Shown: positions 7,737 through 17,734, counted from the stretch's first letter. The stretch: DNA of 64,000 nucleotides from Aequorivita antarctica (GCF_007997155.1 NZ_VORT01000008.1:62001-126000); one strand, 5' to 3'. The notes: generated by a model not told the origin, from the sequence alone. A program made the numbers and translations.

Positions 7737-8762
7737 TTAATGAATCAGTTTCTGGTAAAATTGATTTATTTTCTGGGATATCATTTTCCAATCCATATCC
7801 ACACTCCTCTTGCTGGATAGCTTACCAAGCTCATTCAGACGAGGTTGGTCCCGCAATAATGACACAATTTCGTTTATAAAGCTTTCAATATTTCCGATTT
7901 CAAACAAAATACTGGAAGTCTCTTCCAAATAGGTCTCATTCCCTCCCACATCATTTGTAATAATAGGTAATCCACACGCCATGGCTTCCAATAGCGAATT
8001 GCAAGCAGTGCTATCTAGCATTGGTAAGTAAAGAGCTGTAGCTTGTTGGTAAAGATTAAGTAATTCCAAGTCATTCACCTTGGTTAAGATTTCTATGTTT
8101 GGATGCGGAGTTATTTTAGAAACATAGGCAGGATGCAATACTACTTGTACCTTCAAATCCTTAATTTCCTCAACCAGTTTGGGAATAGTCTTGTTAAAGG
8201 TTTCAAAATCCCTTAGATGCTGCCCAACAAACAAGAGAGTATTCTTTTTTCTCAATGAAATATCAGGTTTAAAAAAAGTAGTGTCCACGCCGTGGGGAAT
8301 ATATATCACATTTTCCAAATCAAGCCATTCTTTTAAAAACTCCACTTGATTTGAACCAACAGCTATAGCTCCATCCAACTTTTGCAACGCCTTTGGGTTG
8401 GTTATGATCTCTTTTAATACTTCTGGTGGCTTATGAAAAGTAGCACAGAATTTTGTGTTAGGAAAGCGACGCTTTAAGAAACCCAGATACCGGATATCCC
8501 GTTCCCCATTTAAATAATGAACTACATTTTTTTGTCTATTGTGTTTTTTAAGCAATTGATATAGTTCTATAGTTTTTAATACACTACCAACATTGTATTT
8601 ACCTGCTGTTGTAGAATGAAAGCCCGCTAAAAATTTAGCAACCCGAAACGGAAATTTAGTAGTACCATAAACTACTTGGGCATCAATATAATCCGTCAAT
8701 CTACCATAGCCAGAATTATTGGCGTGATGTTTGGAGCGATGATGGATCAAAAATACATTCAC
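7737..8762 (-). CDS. Glycosyltransferase family 4-like
   Basis: The protein has 341 residues. The N-terminus MNVFLIHHRSKHHANNSGYG is a glycine-containing acceptor-side loop. IPHGVDTTFF and LLFVGQHLRDFETFNK mark the linker and the start of the donor domain, and LEAMACGLPIITNDVGGNE is the donor-site end. The first Glu of the canonical EX7E is replaced by Asp/Ser (DSTACNSLLE), so the phosphate contact differs from its neighbours. It is separated by 2 bp from the upstream gene at 8765, indicating coupled translation. Donor unknown. Confidence 0.85.
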   Translation of the reverse strand: MNVFLIHHRSKHHANNSGYGRLTDYIDAQVVYGTTKFPFRVAKFLAGFHSTTAGKYNVGSVLKTIELYQLLKKHNRQKNVVHYLNGERDIRYLGFLKRRFPNTKFCATFHKPPEVLKEIITNPKALQKLDGAIAVGSNQVEFLKEWLDLENVIYIPHGVDTTFFKPDISLRKKNTLLFVGQHLRDFETFNKTIPKLVEEIKDLKVQVVLHPAYVSKITPHPNIEILTKVNDLELLNLYQQATALYLPMLDSTACNSLLEAMACGLPIITNDVGGNETYLEETSSILFEIGNIESFINEIVSLLRDQPRLNELGKLSSKRSVDMDWKMISQKINQFYQKLIH

Positions 8763-8764
8763 AA

Positions 8765-9904
8765 TTACACAAGCGGTTTGTTCAACATAAGCTCCAAGAT
8801 ACGTTTTGTATTTTGAACGGGGTGAACGTGGGTTTCAAAATAAATGCGGGCGTTTTTTGAAAGACGGGCCGCAAGCAACTCATCTTCCAAAACCATTTTT
8901 ATTTTTTCAATAAGTTCGGTATCGTTATGAAAATAAAGAAGCTCCTTTCCTTCTATAAGAGGTACGGGCAACTCTGTGGTCATGCGCTCAGCGATAATAA
9001 CCTTTCCTTGCGAAAGATATTCCGCCATTTTCCAAGCGGGGGAATTTGCCAAACCACGTGTGTAAATAACTATTTTCGCTTTCTTCATAACATCTAAATA
9101 TTCCTCAGGTGTGGTGGGAACATTGGTAAGGGCATCGCCGTAATTTGAATTTGCAATTTTGGAAGGCACAAAACCACCGAGAAATATATCTGGAAAGTGT
9201 TGCCTTAATAATTTTATAATATTATAGCGCTGCTGGTGAATTTGTTTTACATCTTCATCTTTTTCATGAAGGAAGCACCGGGTTTGGAATAGAATAGAAT
9301 TACCGATAAAAGATTTTTCATATTTCTCAAATCTTCCAATAATTCGGTTCTCTTCAGCCTTTTTTAAATGATTATAAACCGTATTATTCGTTTTTTTTAA
9401 TCTTATAAAAAACAATCTATCAAACTTAATATTTAGAATATAATTTGAAATAACAATCCCCCATTTAAATTTATTTTTTGAAAAGTTATTTTCAGATCGG
9501 ACCCGAAAAGTAAGTCCGAGGGGAAGAACCTTAGTTTTATAATTTTGATTGATAATAGTAATTGGCTCACTTTCAAAATTTCTCTTAAAATAAAAGTCGC
9601 AATTGTTTAATGCGGCTTCTGAAAAATGTTCTGCAAAATCGTATAAATCTGTGGCAAAGGTTATTTTTTTATTTGTTTCATTATCCACCAAAGTATAAAA
9701 GGAAGTTTTGGGATGCGGTCTAGATGTTTTTGTGATATTGCCATACTCGTCTACGGTATGTGTTCCTCTATTCTTTTTTATGTATAGTTGCACCTTAACA
9801 TTTACCAGTCCCATCTTTTCAAGCTCAAAAAAGCCTGTTTGGATATAGGAGGAATGGTTGAGTTCCTGTGGGGTGTGGATAAGTAAAGTGCAAATGGGCT
9901 TCAT
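8765..9904 (-). CDS. Glycosyltransferase-like protein (GT-B C-terminal domain)
   Basis: The protein has 379 residues. Only the C-terminal third is readily recognised: VIYTRGLANSPAWKMAEYLS, KVIIAERMTTELPVPLIEGK and LLYFHNDTELIEKI resemble the Glyco_trans_1_2 donor domain, in which a sugar nucleotide is bound before a helix beginning with KMAEYL. The N-terminal 250 residues have no motif I can name. It is 1 bp away from the upstream GT4 gene and 2 bp from the downstream one, so the three form a tight translational unit. It probably adds one sugar of the repeat unit; the assignment rests on the C-terminus and context. Confidence 0.65.
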   Translation of the reverse strand: MKPICTLLIHTPQELNHSSYIQTGFFELEKMGLVNVKVQLYIKKNRGTHTVDEYGNITKTSRPHPKTSFYTLVDNETNKKITFATDLYDFAEHFSEAALNNCDFYFKRNFESEPITIINQNYKTKVLPLGLTFRVRSENNFSKNKFKWGIVISNYILNIKFDRLFFIRLKKTNNTVYNHLKKAEENRIIGRFEKYEKSFIGNSILFQTRCFLHEKDEDVKQIHQQRYNIIKLLRQHFPDIFLGGFVPSKIANSNYGDALTNVPTTPEEYLDVMKKAKIVIYTRGLANSPAWKMAEYLSQGKVIIAERMTTELPVPLIEGKELLYFHNDTELIEKIKMVLEDELLAARLSKNARIYFETHVHPVQNTKRILELMLNKPLV

Positions 9905-9905
9905 A

Positions 9906-11042
9906 TTACAAATTAACTAAAACTTGTTTTATTAAAGCTTTCATTTTCTCCTCAGTTTGAAGGAGACTCCATTTTTTTTCAACATTGATGCGTGCATTTT
10001 CTTGAAAACGTTGCTGCATTTCAGTAGTCTGAACGTATTCCAATATCCTTTCTGCGTATGTTTCTTTAGTGGTCAATATCCCATTAAGCCTATCTTCAAT
10101 AATCTCATCCGGTCCTCCAGAACCTTTTATAGCGGCCACTGGAGTGCCACAGGCCATGGCTTCTACCATCACCATTCCAAAAGATTCATGGGCGCTAGGC
10201 AGTAACAAAAGGCTAGCTTTTTGATAGAAAGGTACCAATTGCTTTTGTTCCATACTAGCAGCAAATTTTATATTTTTTTCTATTTTCAATTGCTTTGCTA
10301 AAGCTTTTAATTCAGAATAATAAATATCATCACTTACTGGACCTACGATAGTCAGATTTACTTTTTTGTTTTGATGTTTAATGAGATATGCAAGCGATTC
10401 AAGACAAAATTCTATTTGTTTTAAGCGTGAAATGCGACCCACAAATAATAATTCAATTTGCTTTGGGTCTTTCTCTTTAGGTGCAAAAAGTGTTGTATTT
10501 ATACCCAAAGGCATTACTTGAATATTCAAGTTTTTAAATACCTCGTTCTTCGCCAAATGCTTTTTTTGAACTTCAGTATGTACAATAATATGGTGGGCAT
10601 TTTGATAATATGTGGCCGCCTGCAAATCGTCAGAAACATGAATACCTCCTATCATTGCAATGTAAGACTTTTGCATTTTTACCAACATTTTTGCCAACTG
10701 GAAACAGTATGGACTTCCGTGACCAGACATATTGATGATGGTTACATCTGGAGCGTTAAAAAAGGAATTCCAATAATGAAAAAGTGAATATTGCTTCCTC
10801 CATCCGTGTCGTTTTTTTTTAAAAGGCTTTGATATTGGCCAAAAGCGTTTTTTTATATCTTCAATTTTTTTGGTAAAAGGAAGAAGGCTCCCTGTAAAAT
10901 AATCTATAGAAACTTCATACCCTTCCTCCTGTAGTTTTAGCAACGCTTTTTCATGAGGCTTGCTATGCGAAAGGAAAAGATCTTTTTCGGTTAGGCCGAT
11001 TGCTTCGGCTGAGAAAGGATGGAGTAGAGAGATTTTCTTCAA
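9906..11042 (-). CDS. Glycosyltransferase family 4 (GT-B fold)
   Basis: The protein has 378 residues. The second domain opens with IELLFVGRISRLKQIEFCLE, and ESFGMVMVE is a perfect EX7E, followed by AMACGTPVAAIKGSGGPDE. VIPLGINT-like sequence (VMPLGINTTLF) marks the inter-domain linker. TIINMSGHGSPYCFQLAKML in the N-terminal domain fits the acceptor-side Rossmann fold. It is followed after 1 bp by the next glycosyltransferase-like gene. Donor and linkage cannot be deduced. Confidence 0.9.
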   Translation of the reverse strand: MKKISLLHPFSAEAIGLTEKDLFLSHSKPHEKALLKLQEEGYEVSIDYFTGSLLPFTKKIEDIKKRFWPISKPFKKKRHGWRKQYSLFHYWNSFFNAPDVTIINMSGHGSPYCFQLAKMLVKMQKSYIAMIGGIHVSDDLQAATYYQNAHHIIVHTEVQKKHLAKNEVFKNLNIQVMPLGINTTLFAPKEKDPKQIELLFVGRISRLKQIEFCLESLAYLIKHQNKKVNLTIVGPVSDDIYYSELKALAKQLKIEKNIKFAASMEQKQLVPFYQKASLLLLPSAHESFGMVMVEAMACGTPVAAIKGSGGPDEIIEDRLNGILTTKETYAERILEYVQTTEMQQRFQENARINVEKKWSLLQTEEKMKALIKQVLVNL

Positions 11043-11068
11043 TAGGAGTAAGTCTATTTAGTATAAAA

Positions 11069-11863
11069 TTATTTGTTTGCATAAATATATCCAAAATATG
11101 ATTTTCCATCCCATTTTAAAGATGTTTTAAATCCAGCATTGTGCAATTCTTTTAATATTTGTTCATGACTTAAAATTGAATGGTTATCGTGAAATTCAAT
11201 TGCTATTTTGTTTATTTTTTTTAAACCATCCAGCCCCAAAGATTGAATGATCTCTCCTTCCGCTCCTTCACAATCTAATTTTACAAAATCAATTTTATCA
11301 ATACTTAATTTTTCTTTCATACTAGCTAAGGTAACAGACTTTACCTTTAAACTACCTTCTGCATTCTGAGATACATCCTTATACGAAAGCTTATGTCCTC
11401 CTGCAATATTACCTTCAATGAGGATTCTATCTTCATTATCTGAGCCCAATGCGTAATCAAAACATTTGATGTTTTCAATATTGTTTTGATTCACATTATT
11501 CAATAAAATTTTGAAATTTGAAGGATGTGGCTCAAAAGCAAAAACTTGTGTTCCTTTTATTTTAGAAGCATATAATGAAAACACACCTACATTGGCTCCA
11601 ATATCAAATACTACATCTCCTTCTTTTATTTTAACCTCGCCTTGATCGTAAACTTTATTTACAAAAATTTCTTTAAAAATGCTTAAGGTATTATTATTAG
11701 CATTATAAAAATTAAGTCCATTTCGAAGATTTAATGTATTTACCGATTTACCATTGATGGTTCTTTTAATTATACTATCCCAATTATAGAAGTTTTTACG
11801 CAGTAACATTATTTCTTGTATCACGCGCTTAATTCTGTATATACTTTGTTTCGTAGCGTTCAT
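11069..11863 (-). CDS. FkbM-family methyltransferase
   Basis: The protein has 264 residues. GDVVFDIGANVGVFSLYASK is the FkbM SAM loop, VFAFEPHPSNFKILLNNV the acidic strand with its EPxP signature, and IDFVKLDCEGAEGEIIQSL the family's KxDxEGxE motif. KIAIEFHDNH follows. FkbM proteins O-methylate hydroxyls on sugars and natural products, so the likely role is capping or decorating the polysaccharide (inference). It lies 26 bp from the downstream GT4 gene and 45 bp from the acyltransferase gene, consistent with one operon. Confidence 0.85.
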   Translation of the reverse strand: MNATKQSIYRIKRVIQEIMLLRKNFYNWDSIIKRTINGKSVNTLNLRNGLNFYNANNNTLSIFKEIFVNKVYDQGEVKIKEGDVVFDIGANVGVFSLYASKIKGTQVFAFEPHPSNFKILLNNVNQNNIENIKCFDYALGSDNEDRILIEGNIAGGHKLSYKDVSQNAEGSLKVKSVTLASMKEKLSIDKIDFVKLDCEGAEGEIIQSLGLDGLKKINKIAIEFHDNHSILSHEQILKELHNAGFKTSLKWDGKSYFGYIYANK

Positions 11864-11908
11864 TTTTTTTAGATTTAATAGTAATATCTTTTAAATTAAT
11901 TAATATGC

Positions 11909-12919
11909 TTATAAAGTTTTTTTTATTCTTTTCTTTAAATTATCTATTCTTTTATCAATGAATTGAACAACCAAAAAGCATATAATAAATAAAAGAATGA
12001 TGTATAATGGCAAAGCTATAAAGTTGAGTTTTAAATTAGATTTATTAACCCCATAACCAATTAAAGCCACATATAATATAGCAACTAAAAAATGAGACAA
12101 ATAAATAGGATAGCTATACATACCAATATAATAGTCCCATTTTTTCCACTTTTTTGAAAGTTTTAAATGAAAAAGCATATAAACCATAAAAAAAGCTATG
12201 AGCATATTTAAGTATATAGAAAACTCACTCACTGTAGGAGTTAGTAAAGATTTAAAATGGGCATTTAGTAAAAATCCAATATATAATAAAGCGATATATC
12301 CTATATGAACATTACTCAATGGTTTTATTTTGATTAACCAATATAACGATGCTCCCAATGCAAATGGCAAAGAAGATGCAAAAATTGCACTATATCTGTA
12401 AGTTTCTAAATCATAGTAAAGATATGTTCCAATATAATATCCAATACTCAATATTAACCATAATATGGTTCGTTTAGGAGTTTTGGAAATACCAATTGAA
12501 ATTAAAAAATAAAATAAGATTTCATTGGTTAATGCCCAAGCAGCGGGCAGTAAAATTGGATTAAACCTATGTGGCACTATTTTCGGAAAGATCATAGTAA
12601 TATTCGCTAGCCATTCAATAGTAGAATTGGGAATTCCGATTAAAGATTCGCGAGCTGAAATTGCAGGAAACAACATAATTAAGATTATCGTAAAAGCTGC
12701 AAATACCCAATAAATTGGATACAACCTTAAAAACCTATTGGCCCAAAATATCTTAAATCCTTTAAAGGAATATCCATAGGTTTGCTGAATTATCAATGTC
12801 ATCAAAAAACCTGATAAAAGGAAAAAAAATGAAACGGAATAATTCCCAATTGTATAAACATTGAATATGTGCAACAAAACAACATTTAAGGCAAGCAGTG
12901 TTCTTAAAATTCCAAACAT
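11909..12919 (-). CDS. Acyltransferase 3 family membrane protein (OafA-like)
   Basis: The protein has 336 residues and about ten hydrophobic segments. The N-terminal LRTLLALNVVLLHIFNVY carries the conserved catalytic-region His, SFFFLLSGFLMTLI the second signature, and NRFLRLYPIYWVFA the RxxRLYPxYW motif of the acyltransferase 3 family. Members transfer acetyl or other acyl groups to cell-surface sugars at the inner membrane. There is no C-terminal SGNH domain, unlike longer OafA proteins. The start codon overlaps the stop of the upstream DUF6625 gene by 1 bp. The predicted role is O-acylation of the polysaccharide. Confidence 0.9.
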   Translation of the reverse strand: MFGILRTLLALNVVLLHIFNVYTIGNYSVSFFFLLSGFLMTLIIQQTYGYSFKGFKIFWANRFLRLYPIYWVFAAFTIILIMLFPAISARESLIGIPNSTIEWLANITMIFPKIVPHRFNPILLPAAWALTNEILFYFLISIGISKTPKRTILWLILSIGYYIGTYLYYDLETYRYSAIFASSLPFALGASLYWLIKIKPLSNVHIGYIALLYIGFLLNAHFKSLLTPTVSEFSIYLNMLIAFFMVYMLFHLKLSKKWKKWDYYIGMYSYPIYLSHFLVAILYVALIGYGVNKSNLKLNFIALPLYIILLFIICFLVVQFIDKRIDNLKKRIKKTL

Positions 12920-13866
12920 TATTTTATTCGTGCAAGTCTATTAATAACCCTTTTTCTTAAACTCATTATTTTTTTCTCCCACTTAATCCTTCTTACCAAA
13001 ACATAATACCCATTATAAAAATTCTTGATTGCATTCAACCTATGGGAAAAACTTGAATGCGGTTTAAAGTGCATCCCTTTGTAGCTAATGTAAAATTGTT
13101 GAGGTTTGTCTTTATATTTTATTTCACTAAACGTCATTGTCCGCTTCCAGTTTATAAAATGTAAATACATATATTCCTTTTTATTGTTATCAAACAAATC
13201 AATTATTTTTCCTTTTTTGTAAAGCCATCTATCCAAATAATATTCTTGATGAATCTCAGATTCAATTCCCTTTTTTATTAATTCTGAATCCCAGAAAACT
13301 CTATATGGATTTTCATCCTTTCCAATCAAATTTTTTAAATGTTCTGTCAAAACAACCTCGTCAAACCACATAAACTTTGGCATTTCAAATAATGTTTTAT
13401 AATTTGGAATTGATTTATAAAAACTGTTTATTTTTTCTGTATTCCGAAACAAATTAAAATGTCCTGAAATTGCCTCAGGTCTGCTACAAATTATATCAAA
13501 ATTGTTCAAAATTTCTGGAGTCATAAATTTACGAATATCCCCCCATATAATATCCATATCACAAATCCCCCAGAAATCAAAACCCTCTATATATTCATTA
13601 AATATATCTCCATAGGCTGGTTTTAGATCACAAAATTTTCTGGCATTCAAAGGTACATTAGCATCTACCACCAAGTTTATATGTTTATTGAGCTCAACAA
13701 GCGTGGTAGGAACAAAAATAATATTTTCGGGATGGTTCTTAGGGATTTCACAATCTGTAGGGCAAAGCCAGTTGATTGTCGGATTTGTTTTGACTGAACA
13801 AAGGTAGGCATCAAACCAAACGGGCCACTTTCCAAAATACGGGATGATTAAAATTATAGAATGCAC
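12919..13866 (-). CDS. DUF6625-like glycosyltransferase-like protein
   Basis: The protein has 315 residues. The N-terminus IILIIPYFGKWPVWFDAYL, then WLCPTDCEIP and later GFDFWGICDMDIIWGDIRKF, is the pattern I associate with DUF6625. The DMD in the centre looks like a GT-A DXD metal site, and KFMWFDEVVLTEHL and MYLHFINWKR follow where an acceptor site would be. It is therefore probably a GT-A-type transferase in the cytoplasm, though this is inferred from layout and context. The gene shares 1 bp with the acyltransferase gene downstream. Confidence 0.65.
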   Translation of the reverse strand: MHSIILIIPYFGKWPVWFDAYLCSVKTNPTINWLCPTDCEIPKNHPENIIFVPTTLVELNKHINLVVDANVPLNARKFCDLKPAYGDIFNEYIEGFDFWGICDMDIIWGDIRKFMTPEILNNFDIICSRPEAISGHFNLFRNTEKINSFYKSIPNYKTLFEMPKFMWFDEVVLTEHLKNLIGKDENPYRVFWDSELIKKGIESEIHQEYYLDRWLYKKGKIIDLFDNNKKEYMYLHFINWKRTMTFSEIKYKDKPQQFYISYKGMHFKPHSSFSHRLNAIKNFYNGYYVLVRRIKWEKKIMSLRKRVINRLARIK

Positions 13867-13897
13867 TGAGTTCTTAATTTAAAAATAATCTGGTTTA

Positions 13898-14608
13898 TTA
13901 TCTCTTAAAAAGATATTTCAAGCTTTTTAAAATTGATTTTAGAACATCTTTTTTTGAATTTAGATATTGGGGTTTAAAGACTTTCTTTTGATAGAGACTG
14001 GGGTGTATATAGGATAAAATATTTTTTGAATACTCAAACCCACTAAAAGCCTCCTCCCCTTCTTTAACAAAAAGAATCATGTTTTGCCTGTACCACCATA
14101 GTACATTCTCATCATCCCAAAATTCACCTCTCAGGATATCAAAAGCTTGAAATCCTCTATTTTTAAACTTTTCACCCCAATAATTTGGCCATTGCTCATT
14201 TAGATGAAATTGCCCGCCCTGCCCAGGAATAGCAGCTGAAAAAAGAATTATATCGCCATGGCATACAAGGTTATCCACAAATACCTCGGCAGCTGCTTCA
14301 GGAAGATGTTCTGCCACTTCCAAAGAAATTACTATATCAAATTTTCTTTCAAGTTTTAACGCCTTCGTTAAATCATATTTCAGAAATTCATCTTCCCTAA
14401 TCATCGCCTCGCTACTCGGCACTTGAATACCGTCAACACCAAATATTTTTTTTACTCCAAGGCCTTTACAAACTTTCAACCAACTGCCATTACCACATCC
14501 TATGTCCAATACCGATTTAGGATTAACAATTTTAAAGACAAAAGGTAATATTATCCCTGCTGAAGTTGGGTTATGGGTATGTAAGGTATGCTTATAATTA
14601 ATTTTCAT
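13898..14608 (-). CDS. Class I SAM-dependent methyltransferase (Methyltransf_23-like)
   Basis: The protein has 236 residues. SVLDIGCGNGSWLKVCKGL is a textbook SAM-binding loop, IFGVDGIQ the second strand, and FDIVISLEVAEHLPEAAAE the VxxxEVxEH signature of the Methyltransf_11/23 group. LFSAAIPGQGGQFHLNEQWP follows as in similar EPS methyltransferases. It probably methylates a sugar precursor or the chain end. It is separated by 31 bp from the downstream DUF6625-like gene and by 121 bp from the upstream GT2 gene, where I see no strong promoter or terminator. Confidence 0.85.
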   Translation of the reverse strand: MKINYKHTLHTHNPTSAGIILPFVFKIVNPKSVLDIGCGNGSWLKVCKGLGVKKIFGVDGIQVPSSEAMIREDEFLKYDLTKALKLERKFDIVISLEVAEHLPEAAAEVFVDNLVCHGDIILFSAAIPGQGGQFHLNEQWPNYWGEKFKNRGFQAFDILRGEFWDDENVLWWYRQNMILFVKEGEEAFSGFEYSKNILSYIHPSLYQKKVFKPQYLNSKKDVLKSILKSLKYLFKR

Positions 14609-14729
14609 AATAACTGTAAATTGGGCTTGTTTCCTGTAAATCTTCTTTTAGTGATTTAATTACACAACTTTAAAAGCATCATTTTTTTATAGAATTCTCA
14701 CTTCCAAAATATATTCAATAGGATTAATC

Positions 14730-15635
14730 CTATTTAAAGTTGAATACTGATTTTATCATTTTTTTTAAATACTGCTCAAAAGCATGGGGGGTATAATTTC
14801 TCAAATAATATGGTAACAAAAAAAAATAAACCCTAAAGGTAATTTTTTCTTTGTGTTTAATCTCATTTTCAAATTTATGCAAAATCCTAATAGATTGGAT
14901 TTTATTAAAATTGTTCAATTTTTCGGTAATCAAAAATTTATAGAAACTCAAATTGGCCTTTCTTTTTTCAATAGCATATAAGTTGCTTCCTGTAATACTT
15001 TGTGAAGAACATATAACTGTAACAACAGCATCATTAATAGAATATATAGGTTTGTTATCAGAAAATTCAAGCCAAGCCCTGTTGTCTGACTGCCAAGCTA
15101 GTGGATACTCATAAAAGCCAAATTTCTCATATACTTTTCTTGTAAATGCATATTCGGATAACGTACTTATTGCTCGTCCTGTTATACGCCTATAATAGGA
15201 ATCGGAGGCCGTTTCGAATTCAGGGTTGTTTTGAATTTCTGCAGTAATATCTTTATCACTAAAAATATTTTGCCTTGCAAATCTAAGCACGTTAACTTTT
15301 CCCGAAAAATTATTAAGGTGTCTATAAAAAGACGCAATAAGATTTGAACTGAAATAATCATCATCGCCCAGAACCATAATCCATTCTTCGTCTGCTGATA
15401 ATTCTATACACCTTTCCCATTGTTGGGTTAAGGAAATTTTGCCAAGATTGTTCTTAAACCGTTTATATTTTAAATTAAATTTTCCACTAAACTCGGTTAT
15501 TAAATCTTTTGGATTTTCTGGACTCGCATCATCTCCAATATAAACCGTAAATCTCTTATCTGTTTGATTTTCAAGGGAAGAGAGCGTCTTTCTGAAAAAT
15601 GCCTTTTTATAATAAGGAATTACTATTGCTATCAA
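14730..15635 (-). CDS. Glycosyltransferase family 2 (GT-A fold)
   Basis: The protein has 301 residues. MIAIVIPYYKKAFFRKTLSS and TVYIGDDASPENP form the nucleotide-binding half, and WIMVLGDDDYFSSNLIASF provides the DXD-type metal site. The C-terminal 100 residues are basic and helical with an aromatic patch (FFLLPYYLRNY) that may attach to the membrane. Length is normal for the family. It has flanking gaps of about 120 bp on both sides, A+T-rich and without obvious genes. Donor unknown. Confidence 0.9.
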   Translation of the reverse strand: MIAIVIPYYKKAFFRKTLSSLENQTDKRFTVYIGDDASPENPKDLITEFSGKFNLKYKRFKNNLGKISLTQQWERCIELSADEEWIMVLGDDDYFSSNLIASFYRHLNNFSGKVNVLRFARQNIFSDKDITAEIQNNPEFETASDSYYRRITGRAISTLSEYAFTRKVYEKFGFYEYPLAWQSDNRAWLEFSDNKPIYSINDAVVTVICSSQSITGSNLYAIEKRKANLSFYKFLITEKLNNFNKIQSIRILHKFENEIKHKEKITFRVYFFLLPYYLRNYTPHAFEQYLKKMIKSVFNFK

Positions 15636-15757
15636 TTATAAGTTACTTTAGTATGCTTAACAAATGGAAAAATGTATTACCCCCCTTTTTGTTATGCCCA
15701 AAAATAGCAAAAAGAATTGGTGAATTGGATGAAAAATGAGGTGTTTAAAGATGGAAT

Positions 15758-16840
15758 CTAAATATCATCCAAGGCATTTTTAGTCGCTTCCAAATATGCT
15801 CTACCGTATTTAATGCAAGGCTCTAAGTGATTTCCCTCAGCCCATTCGTTCATGGCATTTATAAAAACAAAGTTCTCTTCTTTTGAAAAGGGCTTAAATG
15901 AAGCTACAATATTTTGTAACCAATATTGATAAAGCTCAGGGCTGCTTCCGTGGACTATTATACCGCTTTCTCCTCTTCTCGCTGTATTATCCCAACACGG
16001 TGTAACGCTTCTATACAATTTATAATTTGGTAAATTTCGTTTCAGGGCCCATTCCATTCCAGTTCTAAAATGACGATATTTTTTAGATGTCTTTTTTTTA
16101 AGTTTTAAAAATTTAGCCCACGACTTATGCTTAGTAATATTTTGTTGATAATCACTTATAAGTACGTGAGGAGAAAACTCTACGCTTGCATCCACCCCCA
16201 TGTTTTTGGGGTTTGTTTTGTCGTTTAGGCTTTCTGTTATCATTAGATATAAATCTTTATATCCAAATTCTTTAATAGCAATCTCACGCCATAATTTCAC
16301 GGTTTCTCGAAAATCTGGAAATAAATTGTGCCTGTAAATCATAAACACAGGCTTTTCATCTATTCGAATATAGCGTTCATCAGAAAATACATGTTCACAC
16401 AACCAACGCATATGGGCAATATCATCGTCTTTACTATATTTTTGCTCTATAAGTATCTCTTTGTCCCTACCATCCCAGCGCCTAGTCCAATTCTCATTTG
16501 CCCAACAGAACATAAACGGCATGTCCAAATCCTTTTGATCGAGCATTCCGTCTATCGGTTGATTTAGGAGGCGCTTTCCATTAAACCAATAATGGTAATA
16601 ACAAAAGCCGTGTATTCCATGTTCCTTGGCAAGTTTGGCTTGCTCAGCTCTCGCCTGTGGTAAACGCAAATCGTAAAACCCTAAATCTGTAGGTAAATGG
16701 GGTTGGTAATGCCCCTCGAATAAAGGAGTAGCTTTAGTTACATTTGTCCATTCCGTGAACCCTTTTCCCCACCATAAATCATTCTCAGGTATGGGATGAA
16801 ATTGTGGTAAAACAAAGGCTAGCGGTCTCAATTTATTCAT
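15758..16840 (-). CDS. WbsX-like protein (glycoside hydrolase 99-like domain)
   Basis: The protein has 360 residues. PLAFVLPQFHPIPENDLWWG and GKGFTEWTNVTKATPLF followed by HYQPHLPTDLGFYDL are the N-terminal signature of the WbsX family (Glyco_tran_WbsX), which is related to GH99 endomannosidases. HGFCYYHYWFNGKRLL, FMFCWANENWTRRWDG and the C-terminal FINAMNEWAEGNHLEP carry the conserved acidic residues. WbsX proteins are found in O-antigen and capsule loci. Their activity (transferase or hydrolase) is not settled, so I name only the family. It has no signal peptide, so it acts in the cytoplasm. Confidence 0.85.
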   Translation of the reverse strand: MNKLRPLAFVLPQFHPIPENDLWWGKGFTEWTNVTKATPLFEGHYQPHLPTDLGFYDLRLPQARAEQAKLAKEHGIHGFCYYHYWFNGKRLLNQPIDGMLDQKDLDMPFMFCWANENWTRRWDGRDKEILIEQKYSKDDDIAHMRWLCEHVFSDERYIRIDEKPVFMIYRHNLFPDFRETVKLWREIAIKEFGYKDLYLMITESLNDKTNPKNMGVDASVEFSPHVLISDYQQNITKHKSWAKFLKLKKKTSKKYRHFRTGMEWALKRNLPNYKLYRSVTPCWDNTARRGESGIIVHGSSPELYQYWLQNIVASFKPFSKEENFVFINAMNEWAEGNHLEPCIKYGRAYLEATKNALDDI

Positions 16841-16862
16841 TTATCTTCTTTTTTAAACTTCC

Positions 16863-17687
16863 TCATCTCTTTATTTTATTTAATAAACGTTTCATGAAGT
16901 AATTATACTTCGTCCTAAGTGGATGATATTCTTTTTGAAGTAACTTAACTTTTGAATACTTTCTAAAACTTGGTGAATTTATTAAACTATTAAATAAACT
17001 TATTTTAAAGTATTTTAAAATATTAGCTATAAAATCCTTTTCAAAAAGTTTATCAGACCCATTCGTTGATAAACCTCCTGAGAAAAAATTTGCAATGATA
17101 CTATCGGTATAGTAAAAATCTGTTTTGGACCAACACCGCAAATTAAAATCCCAATCTGAACAAACAGAATAGTTTACATTAAAAAAGCCTATTTCTTCCT
17201 TTATAAATTTACGTTTATAAAAAATAGCTTGATGGCTAATATTTTTATTTAAAATTTTTAAAGTGTCAAACTTACCATCATAAATATCGCCTTCCTTAGC
17301 CCAACCTGTATTTCCTATAATTTTTACATTCCCATAAATAACATTACAACTTAAACCATCTATTAATGTTGCTACTTTACCTAGTGTTGTTGTTTCATAA
17401 AATGTATCATCACTCCCCATAAAATATAGCCAGTCTCCTTTTGCTAATTTTATTCCTTTATTCATAGCATCATAAATTCCTTCATCCTTGGCAGAATGCA
17501 CTATTAAATTTTCCTCTTGTGTTTTATATTCTTGAAGAATCTTAAGGGTGTTATCAGTAGAGGCTCCATCTATGATTAAAATTTCTACATTTTTAAAGGA
17601 TTGGCTAAGGATACTGTTTAAGGCTTCTTTTATGGTCTCCTCGCAGTTATAAGTTGGTATTACAATGGTTGTTAAATAGTTTTTCAT
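16863..17687 (-). CDS. Glycosyltransferase family 2 (GT-A fold)
   Basis: The protein has 274 residues. TTIVIPTYNCEETIKEALNS and ILIIDGASTDNTLKILQEY are the GT2 N-terminal signature in its WcaA/WcaE-like form, and WLYFMGSDDTFYETT gives the SDD metal site. CSDWDFNLRCW matches the acceptor-side motif (SDxDFxLR) of this subgroup. It is followed by the WbsX-like gene after 22 bp and preceded by fcl, 47 bp away. It therefore probably belongs to the unit that uses GDP-fucose, but the donor is not proven. Confidence 0.9.
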   Translation of the reverse strand: MKNYLTTIVIPTYNCEETIKEALNSILSQSFKNVEILIIDGASTDNTLKILQEYKTQEENLIVHSAKDEGIYDAMNKGIKLAKGDWLYFMGSDDTFYETTTLGKVATLIDGLSCNVIYGNVKIIGNTGWAKEGDIYDGKFDTLKILNKNISHQAIFYKRKFIKEEIGFFNVNYSVCSDWDFNLRCWSKTDFYYTDSIIANFFSGGLSTNGSDKLFEKDFIANILKYFKISLFNSLINSPSFRKYSKVKLLQKEYHPLRTKYNYFMKRLLNKIKR

Positions 17688-17734
17688 GGAATTTTAATAA
17701 AAATAGCAGGGATGTTTTTTTAAGAATTAACCAT